Shown piece after piece: positions 9,501 to 18,187 of a stretch of 64,000 bases of DNA (position 1 is the first letter of the stretch; each line of letters begins with the position of its first letter). Both the position numbers and the translations under genes were made by a program. The stretch is from Mesorhizobium sp. B2-7-1. GTDB taxonomy: Bacteria > Pseudomonadota > Alphaproteobacteria > Rhizobiales > Rhizobiaceae. The notes below the pieces were generated by a model. It did no database searches. It was not told the DNA's origin and worked only from the letters and a program-made list of their open reading frames with translations. The stretch spans positions 62,001 through 126,000 of the forward strand of contig NZ_VFUA01000003.1 of assembly GCF_006440735.1 (NCBI RefSeq), in the 5' to 3' direction.

Positions 9501-10460
9501 CTAACCCTCTTCCGAAGCCTCGGCGATGGCCTTGCGCCGCTGCTCCCATGTGCCAGTCGTTTGCGGCTTGACGAAGAGCCTGGAGATTTGCGGCATTTCC
9601 TCCTTGAGCCTCGCTTCCAGGCGCTCGACGCAGGCTTCGATCTCGGGCGCGGTGAGATGATCCTCGAATTCGATGCTGAGGCCCGCGACGATTTCTTCCG
9701 GACCGATATGGACGCTCAGGATCCCGTTCGCCCTCTGCACGGCGGGATCCTCCTGGGCGATCGCCAGAACCTTGCGCTGCACCTCGAGCGAAGCTGGCTC
9801 GCCGAGCAGCAGGCCCTTGCTCTCGCGCGCCAGGAAGATCGCCGTGGCGCCGAGGATGATGGCGATGCCGATCGAGCCGACGCCGTCGAGCGCCGGCATT
9901 TCCAGAAGTTGCGCCGACAGGATGCCGGCGAAAGCGACGATCAGCCCGAGCAGAGCGGCGCTGTCTTCGAACAGCACCGTGTAGACGCTCGGGTCCTTGC
10001 TCGATTGCACGGCCTGCAGCCAGTCCTGCTTACCCTTCTGCTGGCGGAACTCCTTCAGCGCCACCAGCCATGAGCTGCCCTCGAACAGGAAGGAGAGGCC
10101 AAGCACGACATAGTTGAGCTTGGCGTTGACCACCGGTTCGGGCGCCATGATGTGGATGACGCCCTCATAGAAGGAGACGCCGGCGCCAAGCGCGAACACC
10201 AGGAGCGCCACGATGAAGCTCCAGAAATAGAGCTCGCGGCCGTGGCCGAGCGGGTGGGTGCGATCGGGCGGCCGCGCGGCCCGGTGCATGCCGTAGAGCA
10301 GCAGCGCGCCATTGCCGGTATCGACCAGCGAATGCACGCCTTCCGACAGCATGGCGGACGACCCGGTGAAGGCCGCCGCCGCGAATTTGGTGAGGGCGAT
10401 CGCCAGGTTGCCGGCGAGCGCGGCGTAGATCACTCGTCTTGACCCGCTATGTCCTGCCAT
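9501..10460 (-). CDS. Cation diffusion facilitator family transporter (ZnT9-like)
   Basis: A 319-residue inner-membrane metal/proton antiporter of the CDF family. Transmembrane helix 2 carries SEGVHSLVDTGN with the metal-site pair His43 and Asp47. The THPLGHGRELYFWSF segment (68-82) and the fifth helix with EDSAALLG (Glu165, Asp166) are typical of the ZnT9-like branch rather than of classical ZitB/FieF. The C-terminal 90 residues form the cytoplasmic metal-sensing domain. Zinc is the likeliest substrate but other divalent metals are possible. The start at 10460 fits the family; the frame is open upstream without any recognisable domain. Confidence 0.9.
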   Translation of the reverse strand: MAGHSGSRRVIYAALAGNLAIALTKFAAAAFTGSSAMLSEGVHSLVDTGNGALLLYGMHRAARPPDRTHPLGHGRELYFWSFIVALLVFALGAGVSFYEGVIHIMAPEPVVNAKLNYVVLGLSFLFEGSSWLVALKEFRQQKGKQDWLQAVQSSKDPSVYTVLFEDSAALLGLIVAFAGILSAQLLEMPALDGVGSIGIAIILGATAIFLARESKGLLLGEPASLEVQRKVLAIAQEDPAVQRANGILSVHIGPEEIVAGLSIEFEDHLTAPEIEACVERLEARLKEEMPQISRLFVKPQTTGTWEQRRKAIAEASEEG

Positions 10461-10667
10461 CCGATCTCCCGGCGCGCCGCCCGCTGAAACTTCCCAGACA
10501 ATGCGCCAGGCAATCGGAAGTTCAAGCCACCGCAGCGCGATCGAGCGAGCATGGCATCGGGAAATCGGTTGACATCCGGCTGGACGGCTTCGCAAGCGAG
10601 ACGCCGCCTCTTGCGGTCCAGCATTTCTCTTGTTTCACTTGCACGTCCACAATCGGAGGAGCGAATC

Positions 10668-10793
10668 ATGGCTAAAGGTGCGATGAAGGCAGGCAAGGAA
10701 GCCCGCAAGCCGAAGAAGGACGCCAAGAAGCCCGCAGCGGCTCCGGCTCCGAAGGCGCCGCCGGTCAAGGCGATGCGCATCAAGGAAAAGTAG
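10668..10793 (+). CDS. Small lysine/alanine/proline-rich basic protein (41 aa)
   Basis: A 41-residue reading frame with 12 lysines and an Ala-Pro-rich centre (PAAAPAPKAPP). It starts at ATG 10668 behind a strong GGAGGA ribosome-binding site. It has no membrane helix and is probably disordered and nucleic-acid- or ribosome-associated, but that is inference from composition. It is preceded by about 200 bases without another gene on this strand and followed by the riboswitch of sugE, so it seems to be its own transcription unit. The ribosome-binding site is the main reason to accept it. Confidence 0.6.
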   Translation: MAKGAMKAGKEARKPKKDAKKPAAAPAPKAPPVKAMRIKEK

Positions 10794-10894
10794 GCGGCCG
10801 AATTCGGTCGACCCGGCTCAATGCAGAATTTGAACCGGCGGCATGAGAATGCTGCCGGTGTTTTGTTGATCGGGGGACAGGACACCCCATATGC

Positions 10895-10946
10895 AAGGGC
10901 GAGGACGACCTCGCTTCCCCGAAAACCGGCCGGGACGACCCGCCAA
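10895..10946 (+). promoter_or_regulatory. Guanidine-II (mini-ykkC) riboswitch
   Basis: Two adjacent hairpins both have the tetraloop ACGA, the signature of this class. Hairpin 1 pairs 10899-10904 (gcgagg) with 10909-10914 (cctcgc). Hairpin 2 pairs 10931-10934 (cggg) with 10939-10942 (cccg), extended by GG/CC beyond one bulged C. Each loop is flanked by GG on the left and CC on the right, as in the consensus. The element lies 43 bases before the ATG of a SugE/Gdx gene, the classic target. Guanidinium binding is expected to free the ribosome-binding site and allow exporter synthesis. Confidence 0.88.
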
Positions 10947-10988
10947 ACCGAGCATCCCAACCGATGCCGGAATGACGGAGTGTTTGCG

Positions 10989-11303
10989 ATGTCCTGGATT
11001 TTTCTTTTCTTCGCCGGCCTGTTCGAGATCGGCTGGGCGATCGGCCTCAAATATACCGACGGCTTCTCGAAGCCGCTGCCGACCGTTCTCACCATAGCCT
11101 CGATGATCGTCAGCCTCGGCCTGCTCGGCCTGGCGCTGAAGACGCTGCCTGTCGGCACGGCCTATGCGGTATGGACCGGCATCGGCACCGTCGGCACGGC
11201 GCTGCTCGGCATCTGGCTGCTTGGCGAACCGGCGACCGTCGTCCGGCTCGCCTGCATCGGCCTGATCGTCTGCGGCATCGTCGGCCTGAAGCTGGTCGCC
11301 TGA
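10989..11303 (+). CDS. sugE: SMR family guanidinium exporter SugE/Gdx
   Basis: A 104-residue, four-helix small multidrug resistance protein. It has the Gdx-type residues: Glu13 (AGLFEIGW), Trp16, Ser42, Tyr59 and Trp62, and the [10 protein letters not shown] loop found in guanidinium exporters rather than in EmrE-type drug pumps. Such proteins work as dual-topology dimers that exchange guanidinium for protons. The guanidine-II riboswitch immediately upstream independently supports the substrate. A hairpin at 11314-11347 follows the stop and probably ends the transcript. I see no guanidine carboxylase genes nearby. Confidence 0.93.
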   Translation: MSWIFLFFAGLFEIGWAIGLKYTDGFSKPLPTVLTIASMIVSLGLLGLALKTLPVGTAYAVWTGIGTVGTALLGIWLLGEPATVVRLACIGLIVCGIVGLKLVA

Positions 11304-11313
11304 ATACAAACAC

Positions 11314-11347
11314 GTTCAGGGCCGCTTTCGGCGACCCTGAACATTTT
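11314..11347 (+). terminator. Intrinsic terminator after sugE
   Basis: Arms gttcaggg (11314-11321) and ccctgaac (11335-11342) form an 8-bp stem with a short inner stem (ccg/cgg), followed by attttcc. It starts 10 bases after the sugE stop codon. Confidence 0.7.
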
Positions 11348-11362
11348 CCATCGAACCCGAAC

Positions 11363-11458
11363 TTGGAGCGGTTCAGCGTTCACACGCCGAACCGCTCCAA
11401 GTCTTTGTTTTTGCGCAATTCCGAACGGAAAACCGCTACGCACTTTTCCTGGAATTGC
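11363..11458. repeat. Composite G + A palindromic repeat
   Basis: Module G (11363-11400) has arms ttggagcggttc and gaaccgctccaa. Module A (11415-11458) runs from gcaattccga to cctggaattgc. The A copy is identical over its whole length, plus two flanking bases, to the copy at 24118-24161. The module ends at the 3' end of the oppositely oriented DUF6481 gene. Confidence 0.8.
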
Positions 11459-11459
11459 T

Positions 11460-11894
11460 TTAGCGGGCGGAGAAGCCCGGAGGCGTCCGGCCGACACGCG
11501 CCTTGCGGGCGGCGTAGCGTGCGTCACGCTTGGCCTTGCGCGAGGCCTCGTCGGCAAGCTCGAACGCGATGCGCTCGGATTCTTCGGCCTGGCGGCGCTC
11601 AGCCTCTTCGGCTGCCACTGCTTCCGCCGCAAGACGCGCCGCTTCAGCCATCGCTTGGCGCTCGGCCTTCTCGGCCGCCTCGCGCGCCAGCTTTTCCTGC
11701 TTCAGCCTTGCCTTTTCCGCCTCGCGGATGGCGCGGGCATCAAGGATCGCCTTGCGTTCGGCCTGACGCGCCAGCACGGCAGGATCGTCCGCCGCCGGCT
11801 TTGCCTTGAAGCGCTCGAGCAGCGCCTTCTTTGCCTCGTTCGCGGCATTGCGCCGCTCGAAAATGTCTTTTTCCCTGTAGATAGCCAAGTGCAC
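11460..11894 (-). CDS. DUF6481 family protein
   Basis: A 144-residue, highly charged and alanine-rich protein, almost entirely predicted helix or coiled coil. It has an N-terminal [28 protein letters not shown]-type segment (split here by its low-complexity remainder) and a C-terminal [10 protein letters not shown] motif, both seen in the DUF6481 proteins of rhizobia. The function is unknown. The start is a GTG at 11894 behind AGGGA; no ATG is available nearby. Its stop is beside a palindromic repeat that may act in 3' end formation. Confidence 0.75.
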   Translation of the reverse strand: MHLAIYREKDIFERRNAANEAKKALLERFKAKPAADDPAVLARQAERKAILDARAIREAEKARLKQEKLAREAAEKAERQAMAEAARLAAEAVAAEEAERRQAEESERIAFELADEASRKAKRDARYAARKARVGRTPPGFSAR

Positions 11895-12112
11895 TTCCCT
11901 GCAGTCTATTCGCGACGCTTACATACGCGCGAACGCGGCGAGTTCAAGCGCCAAAACGGTATGCCAGCCATGAAAAATTGAGCTGTTGCCGCGAGGATAC
12001 GGCTCGACATCGCGATGGACTGTTCACAATCCGTGCCACTGGCGGGCGGCAAGGCCGATCGCTACCTCTAGCGCCGAAAACCCAATCCCAGACGACAGCG
12101 CAGGACAGCAAC

Positions 12113-13171
12113 ATGGAACTCGGTCTCTACACTTTCGCCGATGTCAGCCCGGAGCCGGGTCCCGGCGCCATTGGCCCGCAAGAGCGGTTGCGCAACCTCA
12201 TCGAGGAAATCGAGCTGGCCGACCAGGTCGGCCTCGACGTGTTCGGTCTCGGCGAGCATCACCGCCCCGACTATGCCGCCTCGGCGCCGGTCGTGGCGCT
12301 GGCCGCGGCGGTCGAGCGCACGAAGCGCATCCGCCTCACCAGCGCGGTCACCGTGCTTTCCTCCGACGATCCGGTGCGCGTCTTCCAGCAATTCGCGACG
12401 CTGGACCTGTTGTCCAACGGCCGCGCCGAGATCATGGCCGGGCGCGGCTCCTTCATCGAATCCTTCCCGCTGTTCGGCTACAATCTGGAGGACTATGACG
12501 AGCTCTTCGCCGAGAAGCTCGACCTGCTTTTGGCTATCCGCGACCAGGTGAAGGTGACGTGGCAGGGCAAGCTGCGCGCGCCGATCAACGACCGCGGCGT
12601 CTATCCGCGTCCGTCCCAGGAAAAGCTGCCGATCTGGATCGCCATCGGCGGCACGCCGCAATCGGCCGCCCGCGCCGGCGTGCTCGGCCTGCCGCTGGCG
12701 CTCGCCATCATCGGCGGCGAGCCGGCGCGTTTTGCGCCGCTGTTCGATATCTATCGCGAGGCGGCGCGGCGCGCCGGCACCGATCCGGCAACGCTTGCCA
12801 CCAGCATCAACGTGCACGGCTTCATCGCCGAGACGACCGAACAGGCAGCCGACGATTTCTACGGACCGCAGGCCGAGGTGATGAACCGCATCGGCCGCGA
12901 GCGCGGCTGGGGTCCGACCTCGCGGGCGCATTTCGACCAGTCGCGTGGCCCGAACGGCGCTCTCTTCGTCGGCAATCCTGAAGCGTGGGCGGGATAGATC
13001 GTCCAGCACAAGATTGTCTGCAACGACCGCTTCCTCCTGCAGATGGCGATCGGCACCATGCCACACGCCAAGATCATGAAGGCGATCGAGCTCTACGGCA
13101 CCAAGGCGGCGCCGATCGTGCGCAAGGAGACGGCCAAGGCAGCGCCCAAGGCGCCGGCGCCGGTCACCTGA
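12113..13171 (+). pseudogene. LLM class flavin-dependent oxidoreductase broken by an in-frame TAG
   Basis: The frame from ATG 12113 encodes a luciferase-like monooxygenase ([68 protein letters not shown]). At codon 295 (12995-12997) there is a TAG, just after GNPEAWAG. The same frame then continues for 57 more codons with typical C-terminal sequence ([28 protein letters not shown]) to a TGA at 13169. The break is therefore a point nonsense change, not a frameshift. The 294-residue product would lack the final helices of the TIM barrel. It is either a recent pseudogene, a truncated active form, a readthrough case or a sequencing error. Confidence 0.8.
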
Positions 13172-13213
13172 TCGAAAAGCCCGTTCGCGACACCTGGTCG
13201 TCGGACGCTTGGT

Positions 13214-13250
13214 GCGTTTCACCGTTTCACGGAAACGGCGAAACGCCCTC
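13214..13250. repeat. Family G palindromic repeat
   Basis: A palindrome of the G type (gcgtttcaccgtttc and its complement gaaacggcgaaacgc) lies in the 78-base gap between the broken monooxygenase and the convergent XRE regulator gene, touching the stop codon of the latter. Confidence 0.65.
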
Positions 13251-14077
13251 TAAGGGATGCCGGCGGCCATCATTCCGGCATGAAGCGCTTCTGTTGCCTC
13301 GTCGGCCGGGAACATGCATTCGACACGCAGTTCTTGCGCGACGACGGTTTGCGGGGTCCCAACCGTGGTGACCATCGAAAAGTAGTTGAGAACCCTGTCG
13401 CCCCTGACAAATCCCAGCGGAATGACGGGCATGAAACCTATGGCGACCGGGTTTTTCCATTCACTTTTCACATCCGGATAGGCGAGCAACTCCGCCAGCA
13501 GCGTCTTCGTCTTCTCATCGACGACGCGGCCGATGGATTCGCGGTAGACGCGCTCGAACAGGCTTCTGGCAACATCGGGCCAATTGGCGATGAACGGACG
13601 CATGCCTTCCGGATCGAACATCAGGTGCAGCATGTTGCGCGGTGCCTGACGGGCGGACATGTCGATGAAGCAGCCGAAGAAGCGCGGCGCGGATTCATTG
13701 GCCATGAGCACGTTCCAGTAGCGGTCCATCACCACTGCCGGAAAGGGCTCATGCTGCCGCAGGATACGCGCCAGGGCATCGGTCACGCTTTTCATTTCCA
13801 CAGAGTCCCACGCGCTTTCGGAAAACATCGGCGCGTAGCCCGCGGCGAGCAGCAATGTGTTGCGCTCGCGCAACGGTACATCGAGCGCTCGGGCGATGGC
13901 CATCAAGGTCTCGCGGTTCGGAACGCTGCGTCCGCTTTCGATGAAGCTGATCTGTCGTTGGGAGATGCCGGTATCAAGCGACAGATCGAGCTGGCTTCTG
14001 CTTCGCAAATCGCGCCAGTGGCGCAAGAGCACGCCCAGATCGGGCGTCATTCCTGTCCTGAGGTTCGACGGTTTCAT
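13250..14077 (-). CDS. XRE family transcriptional regulator with MmyB-like ligand-binding domain
   Basis: A 275-residue regulator. The N-terminal helix-turn-helix (about residues 14-70) includes GVLLRHWRDLRSRSQLDLSL and ISQRQISFIESGRSVPNRETL. The remaining ~200 residues match the MmyB-like PAS-type domain, with PFPAVVMDRYWNVLMANESA and RNMLHLMFDPEGMRPFIANW. Such regulators usually control a neighbouring oxidoreductase or decarboxylase-like gene. Here the carboxymuconolactone-decarboxylase-like gene lies just upstream on the same strand. ATG 14077 fits the family start. Confidence 0.88.
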   Translation of the reverse strand: MKPSNLRTGMTPDLGVLLRHWRDLRSRSQLDLSLDTGISQRQISFIESGRSVPNRETLMAIARALDVPLRERNTLLLAAGYAPMFSESAWDSVEMKSVTDALARILRQHEPFPAVVMDRYWNVLMANESAPRFFGCFIDMSARQAPRNMLHLMFDPEGMRPFIANWPDVARSLFERVYRESIGRVVDEKTKTLLAELLAYPDVKSEWKNPVAIGFMPVIPLGFVRGDRVLNYFSMVTTVGTPQTVVAQELRVECMFPADEATEALHAGMMAAGIP

Positions 14078-14167
14078 GATCCACAATCCTCGCACATGGC
14101 CGCCGCAATACGCTTCAACCCGGACCAAGTTTTGACGGACGGATCGGCGAGCCCATGCCCGTCGATC

Positions 14168-14197
14168 GCCTGAAGCGCGTTGCAACGCGCTTCAGGC
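14168..14197. repeat. Perfect 30-bp palindrome
   Basis: The 15-base arm gcctgaagcgcgttg is followed directly by its exact reverse complement, with no spacer. It lies between two minus-strand genes, after the stop of the carboxymuconolactone-decarboxylase-like gene. It resembles the first module of the family B mosaic (compare 523-566) and is followed by cacgcatgtc, the beginning of the second module, so it is probably a partial copy. No U-tract follows on either strand. Confidence 0.85.
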
Positions 14198-14214
14198 CTT
14201 CGTTTTCACGCATG

Positions 14215-14778
14215 TCAGGCCGCTGCCGCGACCGGCGACCATGCCTGCGCCTGGAAGCGCTCCTCGATCGGCGTGCCGGCCATGTTCGTGGTGGTCGCCG
14301 CCATCGTCGAGACGCCGACGCCGGTCACCACTTCCAGAATCTGGGCCTTGGAGTAACCCGCCGCAGTGAACGCCTCGATGTCGGCATCGGTGACGTTTCC
14401 CTTCTTCTCGATCAACGCCTTCGTCAGTGCCGAGAGCGCCGCGTATTTCAGGTTGGCCGGCAACCTGCCTTCGCGGATCGCCCGGACTTCGCCTTCGGCG
14501 ATGCCGTCCTCGATGGCGAATGTCGAATGCGCGGCAACGGTCCAGGGGCATTTGATGGTGACCGCGTTGGTCAGCAGCAGCACCTGCTTCTCGATCTCGT
14601 CGAAGCTGCCGCCGTGAAAGCTGCCGAAGGCAGCGACGAACCCGTTGAGAAGGACCGGACTGTTGGCCATCGTCGCCATGACGTTCGGAAGAAAGCCGAA
14701 CTTCTCTTCCAGCGCCTTCAGCGCAGGCCTGGATTTTTCGGGCGCCGATTCGATCGTCTGAAGGTTGAACTTCTGCAT
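14215..14778 (-). CDS. Carboxymuconolactone decarboxylase family protein (AhpD-like)
   Basis: A 187-residue all-helical protein of the CMD/AhpD superfamily. The core region FLPNVMATMANSP, GSFDEIEKQVLLLTNAVTIKCPWTVAAHSTFA is recognisable. The usual AhpD CxxC active site is reduced to a single cysteine (KCPWTVAAH), so a peroxidase role through a disulphide is unlikely in this form. ATG 14778 is chosen because AGAGGACG precedes it. The XRE/MmyB regulator lies downstream on the same strand and may control it. Confidence 0.82.
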   Translation of the reverse strand: MQKFNLQTIESAPEKSRPALKALEEKFGFLPNVMATMANSPVLLNGFVAAFGSFHGGSFDEIEKQVLLLTNAVTIKCPWTVAAHSTFAIEDGIAEGEVRAIREGRLPANLKYAALSALTKALIEKKGNVTDADIEAFTAAGYSKAQILEVVTGVGVSTMAATTTNMAGTPIEERFQAQAWSPVAAAA

Positions 14779-15029
14779 TGTAACGTCCTCTTGCAAAATC
14801 GGATGTGATCGCGCGCACGAGACCTTCGCCGCGCGGCCTTCTCGCTCTGTCGTCGCGAAAGCCTATCCGTACTAGGCCCGGCCGATGCGGCGGCTCAATT
14901 ACACGTCATGTAATAGCGCGACCGCATGAGCGATGCCGGGAAGCCGGCTCATGGAACCTTGCCCGGAACTCCCGCGTTTCGGGGAAGCCTGCCATGCATT
15001 GCGGGGTGGCGGGCTCGCAAGGGGAACCG

Positions 15030-16199
15030 ATGAAAGCCGAACCGATCGCTTCGGGCGCGGGCGTTGCCGAGAGTCCCGATCCACGCGCCGATGCCTGGGC
15101 GGACATGCGCCTGATGCGGTCGCTGGTGATCGGGATCTTCATCCTGATGACGGTGGCGGCACTTTATTTCGCGCGTGCCTTCTTCATGCCGGTGATGCTT
15201 GCCTTCCTTTTGGCGCTGACGCTGACGCCGATCGTGCGTTTCCTGCGCAAGCGCGGCATTCCGGAGGTGGTTTCGGCGACTTTGCTGGTGCTCTTCTCCA
15301 TCTTCGTATTCGCCGCCGCGGGCTATTTGCTCAGCGGGCCGATCATCGACCTCATCAACAACAGCTATTCGATCGGCCAGCAGCTCACCGAGCGGCTGGC
15401 GCCGTTCAGGCGGCCGCTCGAACGGGTGATGGATGTGGCGCATCAGCTGGAGGCGCTGACCGAGACATCGCAGGAGCCGGGCGTGCAACGGGTGGCGGTG
15501 GCCCCTTCCGGCATCCTGTCCACGGCGGCGAGCAACATCCTGGAAGCCGGCACCTCGATCACCATCGTTTTCGTGCTGTCGCTGTTCCTGCTCGCCTCCG
15601 GTACGCTGTTTTACGAGAAGATCGTCCAGTCCTTCACCAGCATGACCCAGAAGAAGCGGGCACTGCGCGTCGTTTATGACGTCGAGCGCGAGATTTCGCA
15701 TTATCTGCTTACGGTCTCCATCATCAATGCCGGTCTCGGCACGGTGATCGGGCTGGGTCTCTGGGGGCTCGGCATGCCCAATCCGCTGGTCTGGGGAGCG
15801 GCGGCGGCGCTCCTCAATTTCCTGCCCTATGTCGGCGCGCTGATGACTGTCCTGCTCGTTGCCGTCATCGCGCTGATCAGCTTCGACACGATCGCCTATG
15901 CGCTGCTGGCGCCAGCCTTCGTGGTGTTGTGCGATATCGTCGAAGGCCAGTTCGTGACGCCGATGGTGGTCGGGCGGCGCCTCGAGATCAACGCGGTGGC
16001 GATCTTCATCGCCATCGCCTTCTGGTCATGGCTGTGGGGCTTCGTCGGCGCGCTGATGGCGGTGCCGCTGCTGGTCGTCATCAAGGTGTTCTGCGATCAT
16101 TTCGAAAGCCTCAGCCCCGTCGGCAATTTCCTCGCCGCGCAGCAATCCATGGCGGTGGACGAAGAGGCGGCGGACCAGGACCACAAGTCTGCCGCTTGA
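15030..16199 (+). CDS. AI-2E family transporter (PerM/TqsA-like permease)
   Basis: A 389-residue inner-membrane protein with about seven or eight helices, of the UPF0118/AI-2E exporter superfamily. Conserved features include the N-terminal pair of helices with ARAFFMPVMLAFLLALTLTPIVRFL, the central soluble stretch, and the C-terminal WGAAAALLNFLPYVGALMTVLL and EGQFVTPMVVGRRLEINAVAIFIAIAFW-type blocks (only parts quoted). Substrates vary across the family and AI-2 export is not implied. ATG 15030 follows AAGGGGAA. Confidence 0.88.
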   Translation: MKAEPIASGAGVAESPDPRADAWADMRLMRSLVIGIFILMTVAALYFARAFFMPVMLAFLLALTLTPIVRFLRKRGIPEVVSATLLVLFSIFVFAAAGYLLSGPIIDLINNSYSIGQQLTERLAPFRRPLERVMDVAHQLEALTETSQEPGVQRVAVAPSGILSTAASNILEAGTSITIVFVLSLFLLASGTLFYEKIVQSFTSMTQKKRALRVVYDVEREISHYLLTVSIINAGLGTVIGLGLWGLGMPNPLVWGAAAALLNFLPYVGALMTVLLVAVIALISFDTIAYALLAPAFVVLCDIVEGQFVTPMVVGRRLEINAVAIFIAIAFWSWLWGFVGALMAVPLLVVIKVFCDHFESLSPVGNFLAAQQSMAVDEEAADQDHKSAA

Positions 16200-16289
16200 T
16201 ACGCTGGCCCAATTCCATGTCCTGGCCGATCGTTTGCGGCATCGCCGGCGAGTGCCTATATCGGACCGGTCAAGCCGGACCTGTCCTTA

Positions 16290-17111
16290 ATGAGCGACTT
16301 CGATCTCGATGGTTATTTCGCCCGCATCGGTTATGGCGGGCCGACCGGACCTTCTCTCGCTACGCTGCAGGCGCTGCACGCAGCGCACCCGCGGGCGATC
16401 CCGTTCGAGAACGTCGACGCCTTGATGGGCGTTTCGGTCGGGCTCGACGTCGCCTCGCTGCAGGACAAGATCTTTCGCCAGGGCCGCGGCGGCTACTGCT
16501 TCGAGCACAATCTGATCTTCATGCATGCGCTTGACGCGCCGGGCTTCACGGTCAGCGGGCTTGCCGCCCGCGTGCTCTGGGGCCAGCCGGAAGACGCCAT
16601 CACCGCGCGCAGCCACATGCTGCTGCGCATCGAGCTTGGCGGCCGCACCTACATTGCCGATGTCGGCTTCGGTGGCCTGACGCTGACGGCGCCGCTGCTT
16701 TTGCAACCAGGGCTGGAGCAACGGACGCCGCACGAAACCTTCCGCCTCGGTGAAACCGGCGGCCAATTCCGCCTGCAGGCCGATATCGGCGATAACTGGC
16801 GCACGCTCTACCGTTTCGACATGAGCCAGGCCTACGAGGTCGACTACCGGGTCGCCAGCCATTTCCTGTCGACCGACCCGAGCTCGCATTTCCTGTCGAC
16901 CCTGGTCGCCGCGCTGGCCCTGCCCGACCGGCGCTATGCGCTGCGCAACAACCGGCTGTCGACGCATCATGCCGGCGGCGGCAGCGAGCAGCGCGAGATC
17001 GCGGCGGCCGCCGAGCTAGCAGACGTGCTGGAGAACCAGCTCGCCATCGTCATTCCCGACCGCGCCGCCTTCGAGGCAAGGCTGCGGGAAAAACGCATCG
17101 TGGAGACCTGA
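16290..17111 (+). CDS. nat: Arylamine N-acetyltransferase
   Basis: Transfers acetyl from acetyl-CoA to arylamines or hydrazines. The cysteine-protease-like catalytic triad is complete in the 273 residues: Cys70 in RGGYCFEHN, His109 in ARSHMLL and Asp124 in IADVGFGG. The N-terminal [14 protein letters not shown] stretch is also typical. The next gene, a flavin-dependent monooxygenase, begins 3 bases after its stop, so the two are probably co-transcribed. The natural substrate is unknown. Confidence 0.94.
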   Translation: MSDFDLDGYFARIGYGGPTGPSLATLQALHAAHPRAIPFENVDALMGVSVGLDVASLQDKIFRQGRGGYCFEHNLIFMHALDAPGFTVSGLAARVLWGQPEDAITARSHMLLRIELGGRTYIADVGFGGLTLTAPLLLQPGLEQRTPHETFRLGETGGQFRLQADIGDNWRTLYRFDMSQAYEVDYRVASHFLSTDPSSHFLSTLVAALALPDRRYALRNNRLSTHHAGGGSEQREIAAAAELADVLENQLAIVIPDRAAFEARLREKRIVET

Positions 17112-17114
17112 CCA

Positions 17115-18113
17115 ATGACCGCCCTTTCGGTTCTCGACCTGTCGCCGATCACGCAAGGCAGCACCGCCACGCAGTCGCTTGCCAATTCGCTCGACCTCGC
17201 CCGCCATGCCGAGCGGCTGGGTTATAAGCGCTACTGGCTGGCCGAGCATCACAACATGCCGGGCATTGCGAGCGCGGCGACATCGGTCGTGATCGCGCAT
17301 GTCGCCGGCGGCACCAAGACGATCCGCGTCGGCGCCGGCGGCATCATGCTGCCCAACCATGCGCCGCTGGTGATCGCCGAGCAGTTCGGCACGCTGGCAG
17401 CACTTTTCCCCGGCCGCATCGACCTCGGCCTCGGCCGCGCGCCAGGCACCGACATGCTGACCGCTCGCGCGCTGCGCCGTAACCTCGAAAGCTCCGACAA
17501 TTTCCCGCAGGACGTGGTCGAGCTGATGGGCTACTTCCAGCCGGCGGAGGAGGGACAGCGCATCCGCGCCGTGCCCGGCGAGGGCCAGACCGTGCCGGTT
17601 TGGATCCTCGGCTCCAGCCTCTATGGCGCGCAGCTCGCGGCGCTGCTTGGCCTGCCTTACGCCTTCGCCTCGCATTTCGCGCCGGCCGAGCTCGACCATG
17701 CGCTGGAGGTCTACCGTACGCGCTTCCAGCCGTCGGCGCAGCTCGACAAGCCCTATGTGATGCTGGGGCTCAATGTCTTTGCGGCACCCACGGACGCCGA
17801 GGCGAAGCTTTTGTTCTCTTCGCTGCAGCAGGCCTTCGTCAACCTGCGCAGCGGCCGGCCCGGCCAGCTGCCGCCGCCGGTCGAGAATTACGACCGCGAT
17901 CTCGATCCGATGGCGAAGAGCATGCTTGCCCAGGCGCTGTCCTGCGCCGTCGTCGGGTCGCCGGAAACGGTGCGCCAGGGCATCGACGCCTTCATAAGCC
18001 GTACCGGCGCCGACGAGTTGATGGTGACCGCGCAGTGCTTCGACCATGCGGCGCGCGTGCGCTCCTTCGAGATCCTCGCCGAGGTGCACAAATCGATGTC
18101 GAAGGTTGCCTGA
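17115..18113 (+). CDS. LLM class flavin-dependent oxidoreductase (MsnO8/YhbW-like)
   Basis: A 332-residue intact luciferase-like monooxygenase with a TIM-barrel fold. It begins [14 protein letters not shown] and includes [61 protein letters not shown] (in shorter conserved blocks) and [15 protein letters not shown] near the end. This is the common group of paralogues of unknown substrate that use reduced FMN. It is only distantly related to the broken monooxygenase at 12113, so it is not a simple duplicate. Confidence 0.9.
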   Translation: MTALSVLDLSPITQGSTATQSLANSLDLARHAERLGYKRYWLAEHHNMPGIASAATSVVIAHVAGGTKTIRVGAGGIMLPNHAPLVIAEQFGTLAALFPGRIDLGLGRAPGTDMLTARALRRNLESSDNFPQDVVELMGYFQPAEEGQRIRAVPGEGQTVPVWILGSSLYGAQLAALLGLPYAFASHFAPAELDHALEVYRTRFQPSAQLDKPYVMLGLNVFAAPTDAEAKLLFSSLQQAFVNLRSGRPGQLPPPVENYDRDLDPMAKSMLAQALSCAVVGSPETVRQGIDAFISRTGADELMVTAQCFDHAARVRSFEILAEVHKSMSKVA

Positions 18114-18187
18114 TCGCAACGCGGCTTTTGCCTGACATATTGGTCTGCTAAGGGCACGCGGCGTTCTCCATCAGCCGTGAGTTTACC

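Noticed and set aside
10821-10988. Upstream extension of the sugE reading frame
   Set aside because: The extra residues would overlap the riboswitch and have no similarity; the conserved SugE N-terminus begins at 10989.
12113-13171. TAG in the monooxygenase gene read as pyrrolysine
   Set aside because: Nothing in the window suggests pyrrolysine genes and the bacterial group does not use it. A nonsense change or sequencing error is much more likely.
14805-15029. N-terminal extension of the AI-2E-type permease
   Set aside because: Arg-rich and without family similarity; ATG 15030 has the ribosome-binding site AAGGGGAA.
18114-18187. A regulatory RNA before the inositol-monophosphatase-like gene
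   Set aside because: The gap is only 74 bases and I see no convincing hairpin or known small-RNA pattern.
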